Source: JAZKHT01 sp040385245
Lineage (GTDB): Bacteria > Pseudomonadota > Alphaproteobacteria > Rhodobacterales > Rhodobacteraceae
Direction: 5' to 3'
Assembly (NCBI GenBank): GCA_040385245.1
Contig: JAZKHT010000003.1
Location: 62,001-126,000 of the forward strand
DNA length: 64,000 nt
The notes beneath the pieces are model-generated. The model did not search any database and was not told where the DNA came from. It was given only the letters and a program-made list of their open reading frames with translations. How positions within the stretch are numbered: position 1 is the first letter of the stretch; each line of letters begins with the position of its first letter. Shown piece after piece: positions 31,713 through 39,873 of this stretch. A program made the translations under genes and the position numbers.

Positions 31713-31783
31713 GGGGGCTGTCTGCCCGCCTTGGCGCACAGCCCCCCAAAGGATATTTTCGCCAAGATGAAAAGGGCGTCAGC
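31713..31783 (+). repeat. Intergenic hairpin/GGATATTTT element, copy 2 (after dsbB)
   Basis: Arms GGGGGCTGT (31713–31721) and ACAGCCCCC (31738–31746) with a 16-nt loop lie 11 nt after the dsbB stop. They are followed by CAAAGGATATTTTCGCCAAG and ATGAAAAGG. The stem sequence differs from copies 1, 4 and 5, but the order of hairpin, GGATATTTT and purine-rich tail is the same. Confidence 0.6.
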
Positions 31784-32963
31784 CAAGCAGCCGCTGATGT
31801 TCCTGCAAGGCGAAGCGGTCGGTCATGCCAGCCACGTAATCGGCCACGATCCGCGCCAGTTCCTTCTGATCCGCCGCCGCCTGCACATCGCTGCGCCATT
31901 CCTCCGGCAGATGGTTCGGGTGCTGCATGAACAAGGGAAAGAGGTCGTTGATAACCCGCGTCACCTTGGCGCGCTCTTTCATCACCGACGGGGCGCGGTA
32001 CATCCGGGTGAACAGGAAACCACGGATCGCCTTCAGTTCCTGATACAGCGGCTTTGAGAACCGGATGATCGTTGTGCCCATGTGGCGGATGTCATCGACC
32101 GATTTCGGCTGTGCCGCATCCAGCCGCCCCTGTGCCACCGCAATCACATCTTCGACCATGCGGCCAAAGACGCGGCGCAGTGCCTCGTGTCGACGGCGCA
32201 TCTTTTCCAGACCGGGATACGCCGCGTCCACCTCGGCAAAGGCGGGGCCGGTGACGGGCAGGTCCATCAGATCGCTCTCGTCGAACAGGCCAGAGCGCAG
32301 GCCGTCGTGCAGATCGTGGTGCGAATAGGCGACATCATCGGCGATGGCGGCAACCTGCGCCTCGGCGCTGGCGTGGGTGTGCAGGTGCAGGTCCCACTGG
32401 GCGTTCACCTGCGCAAGAGCATAGGGCAGCGTTTCCCCGTGCTTCGGATCGGCGTTCGGGCCGGTGACGGGGCCGTTGTGTTTGGCGATGCCTTCCAGAC
32501 ATTCCCACGTCAGGTTCAGCCCGTCGAAATCGGCGTAATGCCGTTCCAGCCGTGTCACGATGCGCAAGGCCTGCGCGTTGTGGTCAAATCCGCCGTAGGG
32601 TTCCATCAGCGCGCCAAGCGCGTCTTCGCCCGTATGGCCAAAAGGCGTGTGGCCAAGGTCATGGGCCAAAGCGATCGCCTCGGCCAGATCGGTGTTCAGG
32701 CCCAGCACGCCCGCAATGGTGCGCGCGACCTGTGCCACCTCGATCGAGTGGGTCAGGCGGGTGCGGTAATAATCGCCCTCGTGTTCGACAAAGACCTGCG
32801 TCTTGTGCTTCAGCCTGCGGAAAGCGGACGAATGGATGATCCGGTCACGGTCGCGCTGAAAAGGCGAGCGGAACGACGACATCCGTTCGGCAAACAGCCG
32901 CCCGCGCGAGGCGTCGGGCTGGCAGGCATAGGGGGCGAGCATGGGCCTGTCCTTGTTTGTCAT
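31779..32963 (-). CDS. dgt: Deoxyguanosinetriphosphate triphosphohydrolase-like HD protein
   Basis: This enzyme hydrolyses dGTP or other dNTPs to the nucleoside and triphosphate. It is 394 aa with the HD-domain ligands in THSIEVAQVAR, HDLGHTPFGH and the later DDVAYSHHDLHDG segment. The N-terminus SPFQRDRDRIIHSSAFRRLKHKTQVF is the usual start of the family (short class). ATG 32963 and ATG 32942 are both possible starts. The gene is divergent from the Fe-S carrier gene with only 51 bp between them, so their promoters overlap. Confidence 0.93.
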   Translation of the reverse strand: MTNKDRPMLAPYACQPDASRGRLFAERMSSFRSPFQRDRDRIIHSSAFRRLKHKTQVFVEHEGDYYRTRLTHSIEVAQVARTIAGVLGLNTDLAEAIALAHDLGHTPFGHTGEDALGALMEPYGGFDHNAQALRIVTRLERHYADFDGLNLTWECLEGIAKHNGPVTGPNADPKHGETLPYALAQVNAQWDLHLHTHASAEAQVAAIADDVAYSHHDLHDGLRSGLFDESDLMDLPVTGPAFAEVDAAYPGLEKMRRRHEALRRVFGRMVEDVIAVAQGRLDAAQPKSVDDIRHMGTTIIRFSKPLYQELKAIRGFLFTRMYRAPSVMKERAKVTRVINDLFPLFMQHPNHLPEEWRSDVQAAADQKELARIVADYVAGMTDRFALQEHQRLLG

Positions 32964-33014
32964 TTTGCTGCATCCTATATGTCGGATGTGCCCGAATGGA
33001 TACGGAATATCGCC

Positions 33015-33347
33015 ATGGACCTGACCCTGCCCCCCCGTGTGACCGACCGCGCCTTTGCCCGGTTGGCCGAGATCTGCGCGGCCTCGGGTGAAAAGAAGGC
33101 GCTGCGCGTCGCGGTCGAAGGCGGCGGTTGTTCGGGATTTCAGTATGACATCAAGCTGGACGATCCCGGCAGCGACGATCTGGTGCTGGAAAAGGATGGG
33201 CAGACCGTTCTGGTCGACGCGGTATCCTTGCCGTTTCTGGCCAATGCGGTGATCGATTACAGTGAAGAGTTGATTGGCGCACGCTTTGTGATTGAAAATC
33301 CGAACGCGTCGTCATCCTGTGGGTGTGGCACCAGCTTTTCCATGTGA
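33015..33347 (+). CDS. erpA: A-type iron-sulfur cluster carrier (ErpA/IscA family)
   Basis: The product is a 110-aa carrier that delivers Fe-S clusters to target proteins. The three conserved cysteines are Cys39 (GGGCSGFQY), Cys102 and Cys104 (CGCG near the C-terminus), in the C-x62-C-x-C spacing usual for A-type proteins. The family cannot be split into IscA, ErpA and SufA with certainty by motif alone; a stand-alone gene away from isc/suf fits ErpA best. Start 33015 matches the family length. An upstream in-frame ATG would add about 12 residues. Confidence 0.88.
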   Translation: MDLTLPPRVTDRAFARLAEICAASGEKKALRVAVEGGGCSGFQYDIKLDDPGSDDLVLEKDGQTVLVDAVSLPFLANAVIDYSEELIGARFVIENPNASSSCGCGTSFSM

Positions 33348-33400
33348 TATCAGCGCATAAAAGGCCCGATACCCCTATTCGCAAGCGAAGCGGGCGCTAT

Positions 33401-33422
33401 CCTTTGTTCCGATGAACAAAGG
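33401..33422 (+). repeat. Perfect hairpin in the leader of the next gene
   Basis: Arms CCTTTGTTC and GAACAAAGG with a 4-nt CGAT loop form a 9-bp perfect stem, 53 nt after the erpA stop and 16 nt before the next start at 33439. There is no T run, so it is more likely a 5'-UTR structure or an operator than a terminator. Confidence 0.5.
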
Positions 33423-33438
33423 GGCGAAAGGGCATCGT

Positions 33439-34155
33439 ATGACCACTGTGCTGATGCTAGGCTCTGGCCCGACGGTGACCCAAGCGGCGGACTGGCCGCG
33501 CGACGGGTTTGACGTGGTTCTTGCCATAAACAATGCGTGGCGGGTAAGGCCTGACTGGGATTATCTGATCCATCCGTGGGACTTTCCCCCCGACCGTCGC
33601 CCGGTGCCGGCGCAGGGTCAGCGTCTGATCACGCAGGATGATTTCGTGCCCGCCCAGAACGCCTATGGCGGATTTGTCTATGCCGGGGGCACCATGGCCT
33701 TTACCGCCGCCTATTGGGCCTTGGCGGCGCTGCGGCCCCGCGTGATCGCTGTTTTTGGATGCGACATGCACTATCCAACGGGGCAGACGCATTTCTATGG
33801 CACCGGCACCGCCGATCCGCTGCGGGCCGATGTGACCCTGCAAAGCCTTGAGGCAAAGTCGGCCCGGCTGATGGTGTTGGCCGCGATGCAGGACTGCGCC
33901 ATGGTGAACCTGTCGCAGGGTCCGTCGCGGCTGGTGTTTCCGCGTGTGGCGCGGGCCAATCTGGCTGCGGCGCGCGCCCTGCCGTTTGACGCACGGCAGC
34001 GTGCGGCGGCGCAGGCCCATGAGGCGGATCTGGGGTATTACGTGCCCTCGGGGCGCTATTGGGAACAGGCGGACCGGTTCGATCCCGCCGCCCTGCGGAC
34101 CTTGGACCGGATGTGGCTGGATGCCGCGGGCGGCCGCCTTGTTCCCGCCGCCTGA
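33439..34155 (+). CDS. Conserved hypothetical protein with Rossmann-like start
   Basis: The product is 238 aa. The N-terminus VLMLGSGPTV resembles a nucleotide-binding turn, and INNAWRVRPDWDYLIHPWDF and VIAVFGCDMHYPTGQTHFYG resemble the motifs of MptE-like (DUF115) or glycan-associated proteins with a CDMHY-type core. I cannot assign a reaction. The start at 33439 is chosen over 33412 because it follows a purine-rich GGGGCGAAAGGG and lies after, not inside, the leader hairpin. Neighbours (erpA, xth) give no pathway. Confidence 0.75.
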   Translation: MTTVLMLGSGPTVTQAADWPRDGFDVVLAINNAWRVRPDWDYLIHPWDFPPDRRPVPAQGQRLITQDDFVPAQNAYGGFVYAGGTMAFTAAYWALAALRPRVIAVFGCDMHYPTGQTHFYGTGTADPLRADVTLQSLEAKSARLMVLAAMQDCAMVNLSQGPSRLVFPRVARANLAAARALPFDARQRAAAQAHEADLGYYVPSGRYWEQADRFDPAALRTLDRMWLDAAGGRLVPAA

Positions 34156-34209
34156 CCTTGTGCGACGCGGCCCTGCGCCCTAGAACAGGCGAAACGAAAG
34201 GCCGCGCGC

Positions 34210-34989
34210 ATGAAACTTGCCACCTTCAACATCAACGGGATCAAGGCGCGGATCGATGCGCTGCCCCTTTGGCTGGGGACGGCAAATCCCGATGTCGTCT
34301 GCCTGCAAGAGATCAAGTCGGTCGACGAAGGCTTTCCCCGCGACCTGTTCGAAACCATGGGCTACCGGGTGGAGACGCATGGGCAAAAGGGCTTCAACGG
34401 CGTGGCGATCCTGTCAAAGCTGCCGCTTGAGGATGTAACGCGCGGCCTGCCCGGCGATCCGGCGGATGAGCAATCCCGCTGGATCGAGGCGACGGTGATG
34501 GGGACGCGCCCGGTGCGGCTGTGCGGTCTTTATCTGCCGAACGGCAACCCCGCGCCGGGGCCGAAGTTTGATTACAAACTGGCGTGGATGGGCCGCATGC
34601 TGGCCCGCGCGCAGGCGCTGCTGGCGCTGGAAGAACCCGTGGTCTTTGCGGGCGACTACAACGTGATCCCACAGGCCGAAGACGCGGCCAAACCGGAAAA
34701 CTGGGTGACGGACGCGCTGTTCCTGCCCGAAAGCCGCGCCGCGTTCCGCCGTCTGGTCAACCTGGGCCTGACCGATGCCTTTCGCATCATCGAACCCGCG
34801 CCGGGGCATTACACGTTCTGGGATTATCAGGCCGGCGCATGGGAACGGAACAACGGCATCCGCATCGACCATCTGCTGTTGTCACCGCAGGCCGCCGATC
34901 TGCTGCTGGATTGCCAGATCGACAAGGCGGTGCGCGGCGGGGAAAAACCGTCGGACCACGTGCCGATCTGGATCGAACTGGACGCCTAG
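34210..34989 (+). CDS. xth: Exodeoxyribonuclease III
   Basis: This AP endonuclease and 3'-5' exonuclease for base-excision repair is 259 aa. Catalytic elements of the exonuclease-endonuclease-phosphatase fold are visible: NINGIKARI at the N-terminus, CLQEIKS (metal-ligand Glu), LYLPNG, GDYNVIP, and SDHVPIW at the end (catalytic His). The length and motif order fit bacterial ExoIII. A GGCGAAACGAAAGG stretch precedes the ATG. Confidence 0.93.
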   Translation: MKLATFNINGIKARIDALPLWLGTANPDVVCLQEIKSVDEGFPRDLFETMGYRVETHGQKGFNGVAILSKLPLEDVTRGLPGDPADEQSRWIEATVMGTRPVRLCGLYLPNGNPAPGPKFDYKLAWMGRMLARAQALLALEEPVVFAGDYNVIPQAEDAAKPENWVTDALFLPESRAAFRRLVNLGLTDAFRIIEPAPGHYTFWDYQAGAWERNNGIRIDHLLLSPQAADLLLDCQIDKAVRGGEKPSDHVPIWIELDA

Positions 34990-35005
34990 CCACATGCGGG
35001 GCGCA

Positions 35006-35024
35006 AAAGTTTTCTGAAAACTTT
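35006..35024. terminator. A/T-rich palindromic hairpin between convergent genes
   Basis: Arms AAAGTTTTC and GAAAACTTT around a single T form a nearly perfect palindrome 16 nt after the xth stop and 44 nt before the convergent monooxygenase stop. It may serve as a weak bidirectional terminator; the position is the main support. Confidence 0.4.
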
Positions 35025-35068
35025 CGGCAACTTCCTTTCAAGGGAATTTGTCTGTGGGAGCCGTCCCG

Positions 35069-36250
35069 TCAGGCTGTCACATCATGCTGATATAGCCAAT
35101 CAAACCGTTTCAGTGCCAGACCGGGCGCGAGCCACCCCCCCAGACGCAACCCTGCGTGGGCGATGTCGCGGACGGGACCAGACAGGTGGTAGGCCCGCGC
35201 GTTGCCATTTGCGGCCTTCACGATCCGTGCGCAGCGGGGGGCACGTGTTGCCTGATAGGCCGCCAGCGCCGCTGGTATGCTGTCATGTCCTGCAAGGGAC
35301 CGCGCCAGCACAAAGGCATCTTCCAGCGCCATGTTCGCCCCTTGGGCAAGGAAGGGCAGCGTCGGATGGGCAGCATCGCCAAGGATCGCCACGGCCCCCG
35401 CCGACAAGGCATGGTGCCACACCGGCGCTACGGGGTGGCGGAACAGGCCCCACAGCCACACATCCTCTACCTGCTGCAACCACCCCTGCACACGGGGGCT
35501 GAAGCTTTCAAAGGCCAGGCGCAGTTCCATCGGATCATCGCGCAGCGACCAACCTTCCTCGACCCAGCGGCGGCGTTCCTCCACGGCGACGATGTTGCGC
35601 CACGCGCCCCCGCGCAGGGGATAGCTGACCAGATGGCGGCCAGGGCCCAGGTGCACCTCGGCAATCGCGGCGTCGGTGGGATCGTTCGGGATGACCGCGC
35701 GCCACGCGACCTGATTGGTGAAAAAGGGCTGTGTTGCCCCGTTCAGGGCGGCGCGCAACGGCGAATGCAGACCGTCGGCGCCGATCACCAGATCCGCCTC
35801 GATCACGGTGCCTTGGGCGGTGGTGAGGCGGGGCTTTGCGCCTGACAGATCGACGGCATCGATCCGCATCAGCAGGCGCACATCCACCCCCGCCGCGCGC
35901 GCACCGTCCAACAGCAGGGCAATCAGATCGGCGCGGTGAAGGAAATGCCAGCCCTGACCGGGCCGCAGCTTTGCCAGATCCATCCGCAGCACCAGATCGC
36001 CGTCCAGCCCATCGCGCAGTTCCACCGCCTGCGCGCGCAAGGATGCGGCATCAAGCTCTGCTTGCAGGCCAAGGGCGCGCAACACCGCCGCACCATTGGG
36101 GCTGATCTGCAAGCCCGCCCCCACTTCGCGGATGGCATCGGCCTGTTCAAGAATGGTGACCTGCGCCCCGCGCAGCGCCAGCGCGCGCGCGACGGCGAGA
36201 CCGGCAACCCCTGCCCCCAGAACCGTGACTTGCTGGCCGATCAGGCTCAT
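35069..36250 (-). CDS. FAD-dependent monooxygenase (salicylate hydroxylase-like)
   Basis: The product is 393 aa of the class A flavoprotein monooxygenase family. The N-terminal GxGxxG dinucleotide motif is VTVLGAGVAGLAVARALAL, the second motif VIGADGLHSPLR carries the DG pair, and the third GDAAHPTLPFLAQGANMALE holds the GD motif near the flavin ribityl. The substrate is likely an aromatic or cyclic acid; it resembles 6-hydroxynicotinate/salicylate hydroxylases but cannot be named. The start at 36250 (MSLIGQQVTVLG) follows a GGGGGGCAGGGC stretch. It is downstream of dksA on the same strand but separated by a terminator. Confidence 0.85.
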   Translation of the reverse strand: MSLIGQQVTVLGAGVAGLAVARALALRGAQVTILEQADAIREVGAGLQISPNGAAVLRALGLQAELDAASLRAQAVELRDGLDGDLVLRMDLAKLRPGQGWHFLHRADLIALLLDGARAAGVDVRLLMRIDAVDLSGAKPRLTTAQGTVIEADLVIGADGLHSPLRAALNGATQPFFTNQVAWRAVIPNDPTDAAIAEVHLGPGRHLVSYPLRGGAWRNIVAVEERRRWVEEGWSLRDDPMELRLAFESFSPRVQGWLQQVEDVWLWGLFRHPVAPVWHHALSAGAVAILGDAAHPTLPFLAQGANMALEDAFVLARSLAGHDSIPAALAAYQATRAPRCARIVKAANGNARAYHLSGPVRDIAHAGLRLGGWLAPGLALKRFDWLYQHDVTA

Positions 36251-36285
36251 GCCCTGCCCCCCGGAATGATGCCGCAAAATGACAA

Positions 36286-36309
36286 ACGCCGGACCCTGCG
36301 GCCCGGCGT
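36286..36309 (-). terminator. Terminator after dksA
   Basis: Seven-base perfect outer arms (ACGCCGG and CCGGCGT) with a partly paired interior are followed on the minus strand by TTGTCATTTT. It lies 46 nt after the dksA stop codon and before the monooxygenase start. Confidence 0.55.
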
Positions 36310-36355
36310 CACTGTCCCTGTCCGCGCCGCTGGGCGCAAGCCCCGTGGGGCGCGA

Positions 36356-36778
36356 TCAGTCGTCGCGGTGAACCTTCTCGCGACGTTCGTGCTTTTCCTG
36401 CGCTTCCAGCGTCATCGTGGCGATGGGGCGCGCGTCCAGCCGTTTCAGGCTGATCGGCTCTCCGGTCATTTCGCAGTAGCCGTATTCGTTGTGTTCGATC
36501 CGGCGCAGGGCCGCGTCGATCTTGGCGACAAGTTTGCGCTGACGGTCACGGGTGCGCAATTCCAGCGCGCGGTCGGTTTCTTCGGACGCGCGGTCAGCGA
36601 TGTCGGGAACGTTGCGGGCGCTGTCTTGTAGGTTGTCGATGGTTTCGGCGGACTGATCCAGCAATTCCTGTTTCCAAACGATCAGCTTGCGGCGGAAATA
36701 TTCAAGCTGGCGTTCGTTCATGAATGGCTCGTCTTCAGCCGGGCGGTAGTCTTCCGGCAGGAACACCTCTGACTTCAT
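36356..36778 (-). CDS. dksA: RNA polymerase-binding transcription factor DksA
   Basis: DksA binds the secondary channel of RNA polymerase and with ppGpp tunes rRNA and amino-acid promoters. The protein is 140 aa from ATG 36778, with a long coiled coil and the tip motif DIADRA (Asp59, Asp62, Ala64). The C-terminal finger keeps only one cysteine (Cys102 in YCEMTGEPISLKRLDARP) of the four zinc ligands of the E. coli protein. I recall the same reduced finger in Rhodobacter sphaeroides DksA, which is functional. The start follows a GGAGAG ribosome-binding site; a 25-codon upstream extension is not family-like. Confidence 0.92.
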   Translation of the reverse strand: MKSEVFLPEDYRPAEDEPFMNERQLEYFRRKLIVWKQELLDQSAETIDNLQDSARNVPDIADRASEETDRALELRTRDRQRKLVAKIDAALRRIEHNEYGYCEMTGEPISLKRLDARPIATMTLEAQEKHERREKVHRDD

Positions 36779-36949
36779 CGCTGCTCTCTCCATTTGGCCA
36801 GATCGCTCTGACAGGTGGGGGACTGTCATCTCGCGCTCCTGTTGGGGCAGCACTTAGCCGAAGCTTTAAAGATTGTCACTATCTGTTGCGACAAATTCCC
36901 GTCACAGGTAGGGTACCATCCGTCCATGGAACAGGGCATTGATCCGGTT

Positions 36950-37789
36950 ATGAAGTTTTCCTCAACATCCGGTTATGTCGCGACCGATGATCTGACCCTT
37001 GCCGTCAACGCCGCCGTCACGCTGGAGCGTCCGCTTCTGGTCAAGGGCGAACCCGGCACCGGCAAGACCGAACTCGCGCGGCAGGTTGCCGCATCGTTGG
37101 GCCTGCCCCTGCTGGAATGGCATGTGAAATCCACGACAAAGGCGCAGCAGGGCCTGTATGAATACGATGCCGTCAGCCGCCTGCGCGACAGCCAGCTTGG
37201 CGATGCGCGGGTGAACGATGTGCGCAACTACATCCGCAAGGGCAAGCTGTGGCAGGCATTTCAGGCACCCGGCAAGGTGGTCTTGCTGATCGACGAGATC
37301 GACAAGGCGGATATCGAGTTTCCGAACGATCTGTTGCAGGAACTCGACCGGATGGAATTCCATGTCTACGAGACGGGCGAGATGGTCCGCGCCACACACC
37401 GCCCCATCGTCATCATCACGTCGAACAACGAAAAAGACCTGCCGGATGCGTTCCTGCGGCGCTGCTTCTTTCACTACATCCGGTTTCCCGACATCGATAC
37501 GATGAAGGCGATCGTCGCCGTCCATTTCCCCGACATCAAAGAGGCGTTGCTGACCACCGCGCTGACCCGGTTCTATGAACTGCGCGAGGTGCCGGGACTG
37601 AAGAAGAAACCCTCCACCTCCGAGGTGCTGGACTGGCTGAAGCTTTTGCTGGCCGAGGATCTGACCGCCGACGATCTGCGCCATGCGGGGCGGTCTGTGC
37701 TGCCGAAACTGCATGGCGCGCTTGTGAAAACCGAACAGGATCTGCACCTGTTCGAACGGCTGGCGTTTCTGGAGCGTGGGCGGGGCTGA
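36950..37789 (+). CDS. MoxR-family AAA+ ATPase
   Basis: The product is 279 aa. Walker A GEPGTGKTE lies at 33–41, Walker B LLIDEIDKAD at about 112–121, sensor segment ITSNNEKDLPDAFLRRCFFHYI follows, and an alpha-helical C-terminal part completes the AAA+ module. MoxR ATPases act as chaperone-like partners of VWA-domain proteins in metal-enzyme maturation or stress responses. A VWA protein of the CoxE type is encoded about 2 kb downstream, on the same strand. The start MKFSSTSGYVATDD fits the family; ATG 36926 would add eight residues. Confidence 0.92.
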   Translation: MKFSSTSGYVATDDLTLAVNAAVTLERPLLVKGEPGTGKTELARQVAASLGLPLLEWHVKSTTKAQQGLYEYDAVSRLRDSQLGDARVNDVRNYIRKGKLWQAFQAPGKVVLLIDEIDKADIEFPNDLLQELDRMEFHVYETGEMVRATHRPIVIITSNNEKDLPDAFLRRCFFHYIRFPDIDTMKAIVAVHFPDIKEALLTTALTRFYELREVPGLKKKPSTSEVLDWLKLLLAEDLTADDLRHAGRSVLPKLHGALVKTEQDLHLFERLAFLERGRG

Positions 37790-38279
37790 TCGACCCGAAT
37801 CGGGCAGAATTGCCGCAACTTGGCCGCAGTCTTGCCACAATTAATTCACGAAACACCTAATTTTTGCAATCTTTTGCAATATTCCGTGATAACTGCCGGG
37901 AACATCTGGCGGTTCGGGCACAACCCGCCGCCATGGGTGGTGACGGGTCTGTCGCTGAAATTCCCAAGGATTGACACACCCAAGCCGCGATACGGACACT
38001 GACACCTGTTCAACCCTCAGGTGCAGCCTGTTGTTGTGAAAGTGCTGGTGATGATGTTGCAAGGTGGTCCACAGGCGAATGATGCCGCGACGGGGTTAGT
38101 CCGTCGCGCGACCTGTCTGACCTTGCGTCACCGGTCCTGCCATCAGGATCGCCAACGGGCCGTGTGGTGCTGCCGGGATGCGGGGGCATCCTTTTCCACA
38201 CGTCCCTTTGAACCAACCCGTCCCATGTGCCCGCGCGGACCCCGATCCCGCACCCATTCCCATATCAGAGCTGCCTGAC
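37790..38279. other. 490-bp intergenic region with a direct repeat
   Basis: No open frame here looks real. An AT-rich stretch (about 37838–37895) holds two direct copies of TTTTGCAAT exactly 10 bp apart (37862–37870 and 37872–37880), so they lie on the same face of the helix. This looks like a tandem protein-binding site near a promoter for the DUF2927 gene, although the gene is 400 bp away. The rest (37900–38279) shows nothing I can support. Confidence 0.5.
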
Positions 38280-39656
38280 ATGCGCGTATTCTCGTTGATT
38301 GCCCTGATCGCCCTTTCGGCCTGCACCCCTGCCCCGCAGGCGGATGTGACGATGAACCGCCCCGATGACGCGTTGCAGGGCACCGCCCTGCCCGCGATGC
38401 AAAGCTTTGCCAGCGGTGTGGGGGCCGCCCCGCAACGGTCGAATACGGCGATTGCGGCCGATATTCTTGATCTGACGTTCCGCATGGAAAGCGGGCGGAC
38501 AGTGCCGGTCCTCAGCCGGTTTGACGGGCCAGTGACGGTGTCGCTTGTGGGGGATGTGCCCCCCACCGCGCGCCCCGATCTGGCGCGGCTGATCGGGCGG
38601 TTCCGGAACGAGGCCGGGATCGACGTGCGCATGGGCGATCCGGGCAAGACCGCCGCAATCACCATCGAATTCCAGCCGCGCGCCGTGATGCAGCGCGTGG
38701 TGCCGAACGCCGCCTGTTTTGTCGTGCCGCGCGTGTCCAGCTGGGCCGAATACCGGGCCAAGCGCAACACCCCTGCGGTGGATTGGGGCACCTTGGTGCG
38801 GCGCGACCGCGTGGCGATCTTCGTGCCATCGGACACCAGCCCGCAAGAGGTGCGCGATTGCCTGCACGAGGAAACCGCACAGGCGATGGGGCCGTTGAAC
38901 GACCTGTACCGTCTGGCGGATTCGGTCTTTAACGACGACAACTTCAACACCGTGCTGACCGGTTTTGACATGCTGGTGCTGCGCACGATCTATGCACCCG
39001 ACCTGCGCACCGGCATGAACGAGGCCGAGGTTGCGGTGCGCCTGCCCGCGCTGCTGTCGCGGCTGAACCCTGCGGGCAATGTCGCGGGCCGCGCGCCCGA
39101 TGCCCGCGTGCCGCCCCGGTCCTGGACCGAGGCGGTTCAGGCCGCGTTTTCCAGCCGGAGCGGTGATGCCGCGCGCCGGGCCGCCGCCAACCGGATGCTG
39201 GCCATCGCCCGTGCCCAGGGCTGGCAGGACAACCGGCTGGCGTTTTCGCAATTCGCGGTCGGCCGCACCGCCGTTGCAAACGATCCGATGCTGGCCGAAA
39301 CCGCGTATCTTGCGGCGGGCCGTCTGTATCGCAGCCTGCCGGGCGGGCAGGTTCACGCGGCCCATGTCGATATGCAGCTTGCGGCCTTTGCGCTGTCAAC
39401 GGGCCGCTTTGACCGGGCGATCACCCTTGCCGACAGCGCCATTCCGGTGGTGACGCGCGCGGAAAACGCGGCGCTGCTGGCCACGCTGCTGCTGATCAAA
39501 TCCGAGGCATTGGCCGCCACGGGCCACGACGGACAGGCGCGGGCGGCCTATCTCGACAGTCTGGGCTGGGCGCGCTATGGCTTTGGCTCGGACAAGCAGG
39601 TGCGCGCGCGCATGTCGGAAATCGCGGCACTCGCGGCGCGCGGCAAACGGGGATAG
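38280..39656 (+). CDS. DUF2927 domain lipoprotein with C-terminal helical repeats
   Basis: The product is 458 aa. Residues 1–15 form a lipoprotein signal with lipobox LSAC (Cys15), so it should be anchored in a periplasm-facing membrane leaflet. The middle (about 60–270) is a DUF2927 domain with the HEETAQAMGPLNDLY segment, which resembles a metal-peptidase HE motif; the C-terminal 150 residues (from about 300) are alanine-rich helices compatible with TPR-like repeats (AETAYLAAGRLYRSL, ALLATLLLIKSEALAATG). It lies between the MoxR ATPase and VWA genes on the same strand. No function is known. Confidence 0.85.
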   Translation: MRVFSLIALIALSACTPAPQADVTMNRPDDALQGTALPAMQSFASGVGAAPQRSNTAIAADILDLTFRMESGRTVPVLSRFDGPVTVSLVGDVPPTARPDLARLIGRFRNEAGIDVRMGDPGKTAAITIEFQPRAVMQRVVPNAACFVVPRVSSWAEYRAKRNTPAVDWGTLVRRDRVAIFVPSDTSPQEVRDCLHEETAQAMGPLNDLYRLADSVFNDDNFNTVLTGFDMLVLRTIYAPDLRTGMNEAEVAVRLPALLSRLNPAGNVAGRAPDARVPPRSWTEAVQAAFSSRSGDAARRAAANRMLAIARAQGWQDNRLAFSQFAVGRTAVANDPMLAETAYLAAGRLYRSLPGGQVHAAHVDMQLAAFALSTGRFDRAITLADSAIPVVTRAENAALLATLLLIKSEALAATGHDGQARAAYLDSLGWARYGFGSDKQVRARMSEIAALAARGKRG

Positions 39657-39697
39657 GGCAATGGCGCAGACCTTGCCCGGATAGGGCAAGGTTTCGG

Positions 39698-39868
39698 ATG
39701 ATCGTTATTGCTGGGCTGGTTTTGGGCGCGGCCCTTGGGGCCTTCACCGCGCGCAAGCGGGGCGGAAAACTTGCGGACCTGCTGCAATACGGGGCGGCCT
39801 TTGCGATCTGTTTCGGGTTGATCGGGCTGTTTGCAACGATCATCCTGGAACGCATGCTGATCGGATAG
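39698..39868 (+). CDS. 56-aa membrane protein
   Basis: The product has two predicted membrane segments: about 2–16 (VIAGLVLGAALGAFTA) and about 32–52 (AAFAICFGLIGLFATIIL), with a basic RKRGGK loop between them. I recall such short proteins in Rhodobacteraceae sometimes labelled as apolipoprotein acyltransferase, which is not supported by the size. It is 41 bp after the DUF2927 gene and 5 bp before the VWA gene, so it belongs to this operon. Confidence 0.75.
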   Translation: MIVIAGLVLGAALGAFTARKRGGKLADLLQYGAAFAICFGLIGLFATIILERMLIG

Positions 39869-39873
39869 CGCCC

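Noticed and set aside
26650..33400. Shared CGCTTCGCTTG sequence near 26684 and 33383 (opposite strands)
   Set aside because: An 11-nt match in GC-rich DNA is not enough to propose a repeat family.
38021..38278. Plus-strand frame of 85 codons in the long intergenic region
   Set aside because: It is rich in Arg, Cys and Pro, has no ribosome-binding site and overlaps the DUF2927 gene upstream region without homology.
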